64,000 nt of DNA from Microcebus murinus (taxonomy: Eukaryota > Chordata > Mammalia > Primates > Cheirogaleidae): positions 37,904,001 to 37,968,000 of the forward strand of contig NC_134106.1 in NCBI RefSeq assembly GCF_040939455.1, written 5' to 3'. The notes under the pieces are model-generated. The model was given only the letters and a program-made list of their open reading frames with translations, was not told the DNA's origin and ran no database searches. Both the position numbers and the translations under genes were made by a program. Of the stretch, positions 49,137-61,545 are shown piece by piece. Within the stretch, counting starts at the first letter, position 1. Every line of letters starts with the position of its first letter.

Positions 49137-50538
49137 GCCAGGCCTCCCGCCCGGCAGCAGCCCTGCCGACGCCGTCCCACCAGCTTCACTCTCTCCGTCT
49201 GTATTTGCAACTAGGTATTTCTAACGCCAGCACACTTTTTACAGGATGGACTTAACCTGGCAGACTTGCCCAGGTCACCAAGCAGTGGCCTTTTTTCTGA
49301 GATGCTCACTTTATATTTTTAAAATACACAAGTGTTTTACCTGTTCCGTTTTGCTCTGTCAATGAAAATGTTCTTAAATTTTATGAGATTTTTTTCTCCC
49401 AACCTTCAATTACTTCTAATTTATATTATCCATAGGTTTTCTTTCCTTCCCTCTCCCCCCCACACACAAACATTGATACTAACACATTTGGTGTATGTTT
49501 GTTCTCTGTAGGGAAAGCTTTGGCTTCATTTAATCAAAAAGATTTTTTGTTATTGTTGTTGCCAAAGAGAAACAAAACGATTTCGATTTCCAAACTTGAT
49601 TTGTGGCTCCCCCCCTTTCAACGCCCTTCTTCTTTCTTTTGTAAAACTAATCACCATATTGTAAATTTCAACTCTTTTTTTTTTTTTAAGCCTCTACTTT
49701 GCTCTAATTTTGATATGACTTTTGGACAAAAAGAAATGTGAAGGGTGAACTCCAACGTCTGTGGTTAATCTGTGAAGGTTGCACAGTGTGGCTTTTCCTA
49801 AACTGTTTGGTGTTTCCCCCACCCCCATTCGGTGGATTTATTATTATTATTATTATTCAAAAACATAAGTGAGTTTTTTTTAAAAAAAGAAAATTTATAT
49901 CTGGGTTAAATGTTTATCATATATGGGTACTTTATAATATCTAAAAACTAGGAAATGGAATCTTGCTCACAAAATCACTTTAAGATCTTTTTTTAAGCTG
50001 TTAATTTTATTTTTCTTGGTGTTGCGGACACTGCAGAACTGTACAGTACTCCCGCGGGCCTCAACTAACACTGCTCAAGGTCTCTCTAGTGGCTTCTTGC
50101 TTTTGCGATAGGCCATAGGTGTGACAAAACAATCCGAGACGTGGAGTCACTGAGTGGGATAATTGCGCGCTGTCTCCTCACGTTCGCTATGTACTATGTA
50201 TGTATTATTACTATTATCGCTGCCAGGAGGGTCTGATGGCGCGGGGCGGGGGTGGGCAGAATGCCGAGGGAGGGGAAGTGCTTTGACTTTTCTTAAGGTT
50301 CTGTTGCTAGCCCTTCAAGTGCACTGAGCTCTGTGACTCTGACTGTCTTTCACGCGGCACATGAGAGCATTTCCAGACTACCATGAAATGGTCTAGATGG
50401 GAATTCCAGGAAGCAAACGAAGGCTTCAGCAACGGTGTAGTGATCCGGGCCACGTCCTCCTAGCTCACGACCTAGGAGCAAGTGGCGCTGGATGCGGGCG
50501 GGCGGGCACGCACAGGGAGGACGGCGGGGCCGAGGTGC

Positions 50539-50556
50539 AGCGCCCCCTGTCGGCGA
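50539..50556 (-). promoter_or_regulatory. CTCF-like motif in 3'UTR GC-rich block
   Basis: AGCGCCCCCTGTCGGCGA compared with the CTCF consensus (reverse orientation AGCGCCCCCTGGTGGCCA) matches at 15 of 18 positions. It sits in the CpG-rich block at 50440-50620. Binding is inferred from the motif only. Confidence 0.45.
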
Positions 50557-51179
50557 GCAGCTGGCAGACACCCCCCTCTCCCCCCCAGCCTCCCGCCCTC
50601 GCGGAGTGTCCGGGTCACAGGTGGTGATATGTATAGGTAGAAAGCACTGAAAACGGTGTTCCCAGAGCACTCTGTAACTCACTGGGTAAGAGGGACAACC
50701 CCTTTGGTTTTTAAATACCAATTATGTGGAACTTTTCTGTCATGGGTACAAGGAAGATTCTAAACACACACAAAGCACATCAGGCCAAGAATTTGGTAAG
50801 CCCAGATGGACTTATTGCCCAAAACAAAAACTAACTTTCAAAACCAATTTAAGTTATATGAGAAAAAAATGTGATAATGTTGCCTCAATCATATTTTAGC
50901 AGCACAGCGTTGCCCAACACACGGCAGCAGGACTTGAAGGGTTACTGACACGTAAACGCTGGCATTTGATTTCCTGTGTGTGTTGCCCAGGCATTAAGGG
51001 CATTTTACCCTTGCAGTTTTACTAAAACACTCTGAAAACTATTCCAGGCTTCATATTAACCTTACCTGTCAATGTAACGTTTTCATGAACATTATTATAT
51101 TGTCGAATTCCTACTGACAACATTATAACTATATGGGAGCTTAACTTTATAAGGAAATGTATTTTGACACTGATATCTT

Positions 51180-51185
51180 ATTAAA
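51180..51185 (+). terminator. EPAS1: EPAS1 polyadenylation signal ATTAAA
   Basis: The hexamer ATTAAA, the commonest variant signal, lies in TCTTATTAAAGTATTCTGAT, about 2.05 kb after the stop, which agrees with the known size of the human EPAS1 3'UTR. Cleavage is expected 10-30 bases downstream. A T/G-richer stretch follows from about 51205. Confidence 0.82.
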
Positions 51186-51205
51186 GTATTCTGATCCTAC
51201 CACTG

Positions 51206-54200
51206 CTGGCGGCTCTTATTTCCTGTGGATTTATCATGGGCTACACCGATGTCAAGTATATATTAGTTTATAGAAAACAAACATTGGCACTGACCTTTAC
51301 ATACAAGCCAACTGAGTTGAGCGTCCAGGAAGCTGGGGAAGGGAGGACAGGCCGTTGTTAATACTTGGCAGTTATCTAAGACTGAGAAGCCATATTGTAT
51401 TTTCCATATTTCTGCTGGTATTTTTCCATCTTCCTCGGGGCCGCTTTTTTGTACCCTGTGAGGAACCCAAGCAAAGAAGTCATGGTCCCTGCTTTCAGAA
51501 AATGACACAAAGCAGTTTGAGAGCCATGCTGGTCCATGTGTGTTCACACACTGCACTTTGGGATAGAGGGTCCAAAGAGAAGGGGGAAGCCTGGGCTCTA
51601 GTGGTCAGAAAGACCTTCATCTTGGAGGGGGCTAGGGTGGAATGGGGCCTTCCCAGGCAGAATGTGGATGGGAAGAACAAAGATAACCTTGGCCAGAGAT
51701 GGTACAGTGCAAGCCCAGAATTAGACATGAGCACAATGTCTTCCCTAAATTTTATTTTGCCAAATTGTGACCTGCAGACCCTGTTGCCCTCTGCTCATAT
51801 TTTCAGTCCTAGAACTAGCCATTCCAGCAGCGTGCATCGTGCCTAGTACTACTTTGGTCCGTGCGGTGTGGTTTCACATGTTACCTTGTTAGCTCACTTG
51901 ATCCCATCTAAGCCATGCTATGAGCACCCATTCTGCAGAAAAAACTGAGAATCTTACTAAGTGATTTACACAAGTCATAGCTTATTGATGGGAAAAATAA
52001 GTTCTTGGACAACTTCTCTCCTTTCATATCCTACACTACTGGCTGGGAGATTGAATACAGGGTCTTATCACAGAATCTTTTTCAAATAGAAAATGCATGT
52101 CTTTATTACTTTAACCTTTAGACCTAGTTCTTTTGCTCATTCTTCGCTTCCCAAACTTGGGGCTCAGAACTTCAGATTGGGTTTCTGGGCTCTGCCAGGC
52201 TCCCTGCCCCATTCTTTTCTGAAGCTCTTCTGTGAATGACACATCTCAGCGCATCCTTCAAGAGCAGAGATGCCTCTGAGCATTGGCAACTTCAGGATTC
52301 AGGCCTGGAAGGGCACCATCCCAGCCCCCAACAGCTTCAGTGGGTCCATGGGGTCCATAGTGCTGTCCTGGGCAAAACCTCTGGCCTTACCGATAACGAA
52401 GGCTGTGAGTGTGCCCTGCTGCCCCTGGGGGTGCCAGGCAGCTCCCAGCTCCTCTTGCCCCCAAGTCCAGCAAGCAATCAAGAGGGAGCCCAACGAAACC
52501 ATGGTTCCTGATGGCTTAAAGGGTCTCAGCCTCCCTACAGCACTCAAGCATAAGACACAGGACCCACACAAGCCGTCACTGCTTCATGTTCTGTCTCAAG
52601 CAATCCAGTGAAGACTGACTTAAATCAGTTTGGCCCTGCTCCTGATTTTATATTCTATTTTTGAAATGCAGGTGGCTTCAGAGTAGGTATGTGCCTGCAT
52701 GGCCGGGTGTGCAAGGGCAGAGGAGCCAAGCAGGCACACACACTTCTGCACACAATGGGCACCCTTCAGCCACTGGGGCTCCTCCTCACTGCAGATGTGT
52801 TCCCTCTAGGCAAGCAACCCCCGGTGGGTGTGGCATCTCAGCATTTGCCGTGGTTGGCAGCCTCCAGGGGAGAAAGCTCTCTAAGGGGGGACTCAGACCC
52901 CAGGCACCAGGAGGCCCCACCTGGTGGAGGCCAAGCCTGTCCCCTCTGACACATGCAGGGCCAAACTGATCCCGTTCTGCAGCATGGTCTCTGGTGCCCA
53001 TCTCCACTGCGGATGGGGATGAACTGTGGTTTATCTGGAGATCAAGGAAATGCAGACTCACTTCCTTTACAACATGCAAGACTCAGCCACCTACAGCCTT
53101 CCTCTCCTGGACCCCTGCCCATCTCTTACTTTTTGCGAAAAAGAACCTTTACCAGGAAGCCTACATAACATGGTCGGGTTAACCTAGCTCTTCCTCTCCT
53201 GAGGCAGGGGTGACCCAGGGCCAGTGAGACAGCCCTGGATGTGTCATCTCAGACTGACTCAGGATGCTGAGAGGGACCCAGAAATGATGTCACCCAAGCC
53301 TCTCACTTGTATTTTCAACCTCCTCATTCTAGAGATGAGGAAACCAAGGCCCAGGGAAACAGAGTGAGCAGTCTCAGAGTGAGTTGAGGGCAGGGCGGAA
53401 GGCAAAGCCCAGACTAGCACTGCGGGGACTGAGACTGAGCCCATGCAAATGAGAGGGACCCCGTCCTCTGCCCCGAGGTCAGTTCTCTTCTCGCTTTCCC
53501 AGCCAGCACTTGGCCTGCCACCCCGCCCTTCCCACCACAGCCTGGCAAGTCCTGGCCTCTTCCTTGTCATGTCCCTCGGGCACTTTCAGTTCTTTCAAAA
53601 TGATCATGATCGCAGGTCACCCCTATTTCTTCCAAATGTTCCTTTAACCTCAGCAACCCCTGTGGGAACTTCTTGGCCTCTCTGTGACCTCAGTGAAGTC
53701 TAATCAATTCCTTCATCCCTAAACTGAACCTTCCTTGGCCTCCCATGACCCAGGAGAAAGGGTTTTGAAGTAACTCCCCTAATCCCATCTAATACACGAA
53801 GTTCTTTAGATACTCTGTGAAGTCATGATCCCGCTAAAACCTTATCAGCTAGGAGAGGACACAGAAGCCACCCTGGGTAACTCAGATCACTGTATGAGAT
53901 GGTGTGTGACGGTGGCAGCCCACGGCCCACATTTTCCCCGATGGTGCCAGCATTACTGTACTTGCCTGTCCCCAAGTGTGTGGCTGTACTTGGGCCAGAA
54001 AGCATGATAATGGTAGATGCAAATGAGTCCTTGGCTGCTTTAGGGTAGATCTAGCTCCTGTAGAGTTCAGAGTAGGCTGGACGACACCAGCCTGGACTCC
54101 CCACCGCAGCTCGGATAGAAGACAATTAGAGGTGGGGGCAAGAAAAGAGGTCATTCCAGCAGTGGACCAGGGGGAGAAAAGCCTGAAGCTGGAATGAGCA

Positions 54201-54940
54201 GCAAATGCAGGAGGCCCCAGGACCAGTAGGGACAGGGGCTGGGATGGAGGGAGGGGGCAGCAGGGCACCTGGCAGCTTGAGGCAAAGGCCTAGAGTCAGA
54301 CAGACCTGGGTTCAAATCCCAGCCCTGCTGTGTAACCTCAAGGAAGCTCCTTAACATCTGAGAGCCTGTGTCTACTGTTCTGTCACATGGGCATGACAGG
54401 AGTCCCTACCTCATAGGGTTAAGGCTAGAGGTACCATGTGGGAATCGACAGTAGGTAAGTTGTACTTAATTGCATGAGATGGGATGAAATATAACTACAA
54501 GATAAGGGCATAGACAACAAAGAACAAAGACAAAGTCCTAAGACAGAGCCTGGACCTCTGGTAAAAGTCAGAGGAGGAACAGCCAAGGAATAGGAGAAAG
54601 TCCAGGAGGGTAGTATCCCAAAAGCCAAGAGAAGAGGGTGTGTCAGGAAGGAGAGAATGGAGAACTGGGCCACACGCTGGACTGAAAGGTAAGACGGTGG
54701 AAAACATTGATTCTGGGAGTGGCCCAACATGGAGGCAGGCCGTCATTGACCTTAACAAGAGCAGCTTTGCTTGGGGTTAAGGACAGCAGCCTAGTTGGAG
54801 TAGATTAAGGAATGAGCTGGCTGGGGGGGGCATAGAACAATACACGGCTCTTTCGAGAATGTTCCCTGTGAGGGAAAAGAAGTGGAATGGAGTGGAGCTG
54901 GAGGAAGGTATGGTTCAGGAGGATTTGTGCATGCGGGGCG
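51206..54940. other. Intergenic DNA downstream of EPAS1
   Basis: No gene recognised. A MIR lies at 54285-54440 and an eroded MIR-like antisense piece near 53300-53400. ORFs of up to 163 codons here have no family resemblance, and none shows splice or promoter context. The 54560-54770 part reads like an unassigned old dispersed repeat. Confidence 0.75.
54285..54440 (+). repeat. MIR SINE
   Basis: 'gagtcagacagacctgggtt', 'caaatcccagccctgctgtg' and 'ctacctcatagggttaaggc' are clear MIR landmarks. Confidence 0.82.
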
Positions 54941-54949
54941 GGGGGCTTA

Positions 54950-55759
<810 letters not shown>

Positions 55760-55789
55760 GGATGTCATTTTTAAAGATAAACTATATTA

Positions 55790-56500
55790 GGAAATGTTTA
55801 TGTGGCGATAGCAAAGGGAGAGACTGATGGAGGAGGAAAGAGAAGGAATAATTGCAGGAGTGAAGTCATTAACAAAGTAGGGTGGGTGTGGATGGAATCC
55901 AGTGCACTGTGGGGAGGCAGCTTGGGTGGAAGCATGGGCAGCTCATGACTTAAAGTGGGGAACCCAGAGAATGGGGTTGGGGTGTAGTCTGTCAGGTGAA
56001 ATTGGTGATGGAAAGATGCCCAGCAATCTCTAATCACTTCTATTTCCTCAGTGGTGTAGGAGGTTGGCAGAGGTTTGAAGAGATGCAAATATAGAATAGT
56101 CCCTTTAGAAGGTTAGATTGATAGTACTGGGAGCTCAAGTGACATGTGTTGTCATGAATCAACCCACTAGCACAGTTGTGGATTTTCTCCAGTCACATTG
56201 CTCTGCTCTAATGGAGGCTGAACGGGTGGTTGCTGAGTTTACCAGGTTGTGGTGCAGCCAGGAGCATATGTTTGAGGGAGCTAGGAACGTCCAGGAGAAG
56301 GACATAGACCAGAAATATTAGGTTGGGTGAGAAGGAAAGAAAAGGAATGAAGAGGTTGATAGTGAAAAACTGGTAGGCTCCGTGGATTCGAGGTCTCAGT
56401 GACATCAGAGAGTGGTCAGTGTGACGTGTTGGAGAAGGGAACCACGTGGACAGGTCATAGCTGTCAGAGGAGAGGAAACTGAAAGTTGAGATCCCACATA
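55790..56500. other. Intergenic stretch, purine-rich, possibly an old repeat
   Basis: Purine-rich + strand ('gatggaggaggaaagagaag', 'gaggagaggaaactgaaagt'). The style resembles an old dispersed repeat that also seems present near 57.06-57.6 kb, but I cannot name it. Confidence 0.35.
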
Positions 56501-56514
56501 CACCTGCCAGAGGA

Positions 56515-57045
56515 CACAGCAATCCCACTTCTAGGTACTTATCCTAATGAAGTGAAAATTTTACATTCACACAAAAACTGTGCACAAATATTTATAGCAT
56601 CATTATTCATCATCACCAAGAACTGAAGACAATCCAAATGTTCTTCAACAGGGGTATGAACAAAAAAAAAGATAGTATATTCGCATGAGGGACTACTATA
56701 CTCTGCAGTCAATGTTAACATGCTCGACTCAAGCAACAGCATGGATGAATCTCAAAGTATTGTGTTGAGTGAGAGAAGCCAGTACCAAAAGGGTACGTTC
56801 TGTATAATTCATTTATACAACATTCTGGAAAAGGCAAAAATACAGGAACAGAGAAAAGCAGGGGTGGAAGAGGCTTGAACATAAAGGAGCGACGTGAGGG
56901 AGTTCTTTGGAGTATAAGAATTGTTAAATATATTTACTGTCTGTGGTGGTGGCTGTGAGAATCTACGCATGTGTAAAAAATGCCATAGCCTTGTACATCA
57001 GAAAAAGAATTTGACTGTATGTAAACATAAAACATTTTAAAAATG
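56515..57045 (+). repeat. Old L1 (L1M-type) 3' end
   Basis: 'cagcaatcccacttctaggt', 'agaactgaagacaatccaaa', 'aacagcatggatgaatctca' and 'gagtgagagaagccagtacc' are ordered landmarks of the L1 ORF2 end and 3'UTR, sense orientation. Confidence 0.78.
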
Positions 57046-58795
57046 AAAGCCAATTCTGAGATTTCAGAGGTGGCTGCAACCCAGTGGAGGAGGAAGTTTG
57101 TGGAGGCGAGGGAGCCAGGGTGTTGGCAGGGTTGCCCAGGTCAGGCCAGAGGCAGTGAGAGGAGAGGTGGAGGGGAGAGAGGGGCCGGGCTGAAACCACT
57201 GGAGGGAGGATGACTGAGAGACAGGAGGGGGCGAGGCAAGGAGGGGAAGTGATTTGGAAGCAGCAGCAAAGGACGTCCCTCCACCTCCAGGCCTGACACC
57301 TGCCTGCAGGGAAGAGAACCAGCCTCACCTTGAGTGGCTGCAGGGAGCAGGGACCTGGGAAAAGGCCAGGCTCCAGTGAAAGTGGGTAAAGGCACACACA
57401 GACGAGAGGGGAGGCTTTAGGAGGCAGCTGACATCAGACAGGGTTCTTGAGAGTGCAGTGAAAAATCCAGAGGGGTGGAGGGTGAGAGAGGATAAGTAGA
57501 TGTATAGAACTGTCGCAGGACATGGGCCAGGTTGTGACCGGTCACCAATAACGTGGAAGGCCTGGTCTGCACTGGTGGCTGGGGTGAAGAGAGTTAGAGA
57601 GATGGCATATTATTCCAAAGGGCTCTGAGGGGGTCAAGCCGGAGGCTGGGGGGCTGACCCCTCCTACAGCACCTAGGGACTGTCATACATGTATGTGCTC
57701 ATTGAACATAGAGTGGGTCTGTGTTTGTTCATTGCTTTCTAACAGCAGGTATGAAGGTGGCCTGGGGACAATTCCCTTCCCCTCTGTTCTGACCTTGGCT
57801 TTCAACTCTGTGGGTGGGCCCACCATTTATACGGAAAAAAAGGAAGACAGCTGCAGTTGGAGGACCCACTTGGCCTAAAACAAAGAACGTTTTCCCCACC
57901 TCATTAGCTTGGTTGAGGCGGGAGCAGCTGAGCATGAACATTGACATCGTTTCGGGGACCTCACTAAAAGGCCACAGCAGCGCTCCAACTAAGATGACTC
58001 AGACGAGGGTAGGTGGGCCTGCATGGGTTCGGGATGCCCAGAGCACGTGTGTCCACTCCTGCCACTGCTCGTCTTGGAACACACAGCACCAGCTGTGCCG
58101 GCCGGGCTAGATGGCTCTGCTCTGATGGCCAGTCACTCCCAGTGCCCCACCTGCCAGGGGCCAACTCTGAGCCCTGCTGGCCTGTGCTCAGGCCCTGGGA
58201 CTGGTCATGGGGTCATTCAATTTCTGAAAGAAACTGCACAACTGGTAGGAGATTGCCATTTGAGACCCTCCAAGCCCCAGCATCCCCTTTTAGGACCCCT
58301 CCCTGGTCACTCACACCCTCACGGGAGAACTTCTGAAAGAGACTAGAGGACTCTGGTGGCCAGCTGTGGGTCAGCGTCTGCCACATCTGCAGCCTCGTGG
58401 GGGTCAGGGAATGAGACCAACTGATCTTTAAGTTCCTGTGGTCCAATGATGACTCACAGGGGTGACAGGTAGACTCCGGGCATTGTATCAGGCTCCTGGA
58501 GGGCGTATTTCTAAGCATGAAAGAGGAGAAAGGGGCCTTTCTCAAACCACTCCAGGAAGACCTGTCCCCTCACATAATCCTGCCCTGCGGATCTCTGCCA
58601 GGTAGGTGCACACCGCCGAGAGGCGGAGGTGGGAGTAGGAATACTTGGGGCAGTACTCCCAGCCACAAAGTCACAGCTAACTTTATCACTTCCTGTGCTG
58701 CGCTTCACAGATGATCTCATCTGTGCATCACAATAGTTCTATGAGCTCATAGGATCAAAACCACTCCCATTCGGAGATGAAGAAAGCAAGATGTT
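57046..58795. other. Intergenic DNA, no gene recognised
   Basis: GC-richer, purine-biased at 57.06-57.6 kb, ordinary after that. Several overlapping short ORFs near 57.8-58.7 kb look random and match nothing known to me. Confidence 0.6.
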
Positions 58796-58798
58796 AGT

Positions 58799-58887
58799 AG
58801 AAATACACTCACTTTTCCATACAAATAGAATCTTGAAAAAAAAAAAATAAAAAATAAAACAAAAAACAAAAGAAATACACTCACTTT
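58799..58887 (+). mobile_element. Tiny L1-mediated retro-insertion with 17-bp target duplications
   Basis: AGAAATACACTCACTTT occurs at 58799-58815 and again, identical, at 58871-58887. Between them lie 20 unique bases starting TCCATACAAATAGAATC and an A-rich tail (A12, then AT/AC-interrupted A runs). A perfect long duplication with an A tail is the mark of L1-driven target-primed insertion. The source of the 20 bases is unknown. Confidence 0.85.
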
Positions 58888-58889
58888 GC

Positions 58890-60239
58890 TGAGGAAGTGC
58901 CTTTGTATAGAGTTTGGAGTTTTGAAAAATATCTTATAGGCTATTTATAGTCATTTATGTCCTAAAATAATAGTAATAGTAAGAATGCAACCCTGAAATA
59001 CACTAATAAAGGAACAATACTGAGAAAAAAGGAACTGATAATCCCATAGTAGACAGCCACCCCAATTTATCACATCCCCCTCTGGGCACCAGGTTTTAAT
59101 AGAGGGATAAACAGGAATTTACTCAAAGAAGGGTGACTAAAACAGGGAAGGGACTCTCAACGATGTCACAAAAAATGACTGGAGAAGCTGAAGGAGTTTT
59201 CCTGGAGAAAATGAGATTTGTGGAGCTCAAAAGCCCACCTTCAGATATCCGGAGAAGCGTAGGGTCTAGAACTTTCTGGGTGGCTCCACAGGATAGCATT
59301 CAACCATTGGTGCAGGAAAGCAGAGTTCAGCTCACGCCAGTGTACTCAAGAACAAACCGCACCCTTTCCCTGATGTTTCAGTGTTTGCTCTCTCAGTGTA
59401 ACAGGGAACTAATATCTTTACTCTGATCACCAAAGAAAGCTATTTAGAGCACAATGCCCTGTCTAAGGATATCTGGCAAAGGCAAAGAAAAACTATAATT
59501 TCAAAACTTTGCTCAGGGCTTTGTGTAGATAAGCCATGGCCATTAGAGACAGATGTCCCCATGGAAACCCAGGACAAACAGAGGAGAAGTAGGGCAGAAG
59601 AAATAGCGCAAATTATGGTGAATTTAGCTTTTAAAATGTTTTTCTTCCTTAATACGGATTTAGACTGCATGATCTCTAAGAATTACTGTTCTCTTTGAGA
59701 GATACTGCGGAGTTACATCTAAAGCCAGTGAGTAAAGCATAAAAACCACCAGAGCCAGGATAACTCGTGAGAACGAATCCCCAAGGGAGGTGTGAGCATG
59801 CTGAAAACTGCCACCCCCACCCCTCGAGCACGGTCAGCTTTTCCTCCAGTGTTGGGACAATTGTGGTTTCTCTGTACGGGCATCACATGAAAGAGTAGGC
59901 TTATATCTAGAGACCATGTTGTAAGGAAAACACGTGTCTCTCAACACAACTACACCCAGCACAGCAAGATGGTCATATCTCGAGAGGGATGTGGCGACTG
60001 AAATTCCCCAAGAAAATATTCGATCTACAATTCCTTTCTCATCTTTACTCAGGGATATGTGGTCATTTTCTAGAATGATCTGAGTTACCCACACTCAGCG
60101 GGAGAGGGTGGGTAGTGGGGATCAGGATTTTGAAGGGCCCCTAATAGTATGTCCCCTTGACATGATGTGATATAAATTACACGTTACCTCTGTGGTTCTT
60201 CCTCCCAAAAACTTACAACCCTGGTCTAATCACTAGAAA
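58890..60239. other. Intergenic DNA, no feature recognised
   Basis: AT-rich, no repeat or gene that I can name; ORFs are short and random in appearance. Confidence 0.5.
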
Positions 60240-60640
60240 AGCATCAGACAAATGCCCTCTGGGGAACATTCTAAAAAATAACCTCATCAGAGCTCAAAAC
60301 TGTCAAGGTCATCAAAAACAAAGCAGCTTGAGAAACTGTCTCAGTCAAGAGGAGCCCAAAGAGACAGGACGACTAAATAGAGTGTGGTTTCTTAGATGAT
60401 GGGATCCTGTAACAGAATAAAGGACATTAAATAAACACTAAGGCAATCTGAATAAAGTGTGGGCTTTAGTTAATAATGGTGTACCAATATTGGTTCATTA
60501 CTTATAAGAAAGTTATTATACTAATGTAAGATGTTGATAATAAGGAAAACTGAGTGTGATGTATATAGTAATTCTTTGTAACACTTTTGCCATTTTTCTG
60601 TAAATCTAAAACTATACTAAAAATGATACCTAATGAAAAC
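60240..60640 (+). repeat. Old L1 3'UTR-like segment
   Basis: 'gagaaactgtctcagtcaag', 'cagaataaaggacattaaat', 'gtaccaatattggttcatta' and 'ttctgtaaatctaaaactat' follow the order of a dispersed old L1 tail. Confidence 0.65.
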
Positions 60641-60974
60641 AAGAAAATGCAGGAGGGATGCAAAGAAAATAGAATAAAAATTAGTAAATCTAAGTGAATA
60701 TTGGCTGTTAAAACATTAATAATAATTGTGGGGTTTAAATGTGGTATTAATACACACAAAAATGATAACACAAAGGATAGGAAGGGGTGAATGGAGCTAA
60801 GTGGCTTTCAATCTTTGCATTGTCTAGAAAGTGGTAAATGTACTCATCTGTATTAGATGTTAAAAAGTCAAGGATGCATGCTGTAGTCACAGGGTGGCCA
60901 CTAGAAGAACTGTAAAATAACGTGTAACTAAGAAGCTAATAGAGCAGAGAAATGGAATCTTTAAAAAATACGTG

Positions 60975-61545
60975 ATTATTCCAGAAGTTATATATAGAAT
61001 TACCATATGATTCTGCAATTCTACTCCAGGGACAAACCTGAGAGAATCAAAGATATATGTTCACACAAAAATTCATATACAAATGTTTCTAGCAGTATTC
61101 ATAATAGGCAAAAAGTAGAAGTAACCCAAACATCCATCAATGGATGAACAAATAAACAGGATGTGGTATAGCCACATAATGGCATACTATTCGGCCATAT
61201 AAAGTAATGAAGTGTTGATACAAGCAACAACAGGGATGAACCTTGAAACTATTATGCTAAGTGAAAGATGCCACACACAAAAGGCCACATATTATATGAT
61301 TCTATTTATATGATATGCCCAGAATAAATAAATCCATAGATGCAGAAAGTAAATTAGGGATTGCTAAGGGCTTGGAGAAAGGGGAAATAAGGAAGGTTCA
61401 CTTTGGGTGGTGAAAATGTTTAGAATTAGATATTGGTGATAATTGCATAATTTTGCTAATATATAAAAACCACTGAATTTTACACTGTAAAAGGGTGAAC
61501 ATTTTGGCATGTGAATTATACCTCTATTAAAAATAAAGAAAATAC
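60975..61545 (+). repeat. Old L1 (L1M-type) 3' end
   Basis: 'ctgcaattctactccaggga', 'cccaaacatccatcaatgga', 'catactattcggccatataa' and 'gaattatacctctattaaaa' mark a 3' terminal L1 segment ending in an A-rich tail. Better preserved than the copies at 37.9 and 56.5 kb. Confidence 0.85.

Larger units (their letters stand above)
49137..51205 (+). other. EPAS1: EPAS1 3'UTR
   Basis: About 2.07 kb from the stop codon to shortly after the ATTAAA signal. Mostly AT-rich with T-runs and a TTA repeat at about 49838-49857. It is interrupted by a GC- and CpG-rich block at about 50440-50620 that includes a CTCF-like motif. No Alu, L1 or MIR was recognised inside it. The exact 3' end is inferred from the signal, not observed. 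Confidence 0.85.

Noticed and set aside
52270..52611. 113-codon ORF downstream of EPAS1, considered as a possible new gene
   Set aside because: No recognisable domain, no promoter, splice or polyadenylation context; frame overlaps other equally long ORFs, as random GC-rich DNA would.
57814..58346. Cluster of overlapping 98-110 codon ORFs
   Set aside because: Several frames and both strands are open equally, with no family match; nothing suggests selection on one frame.
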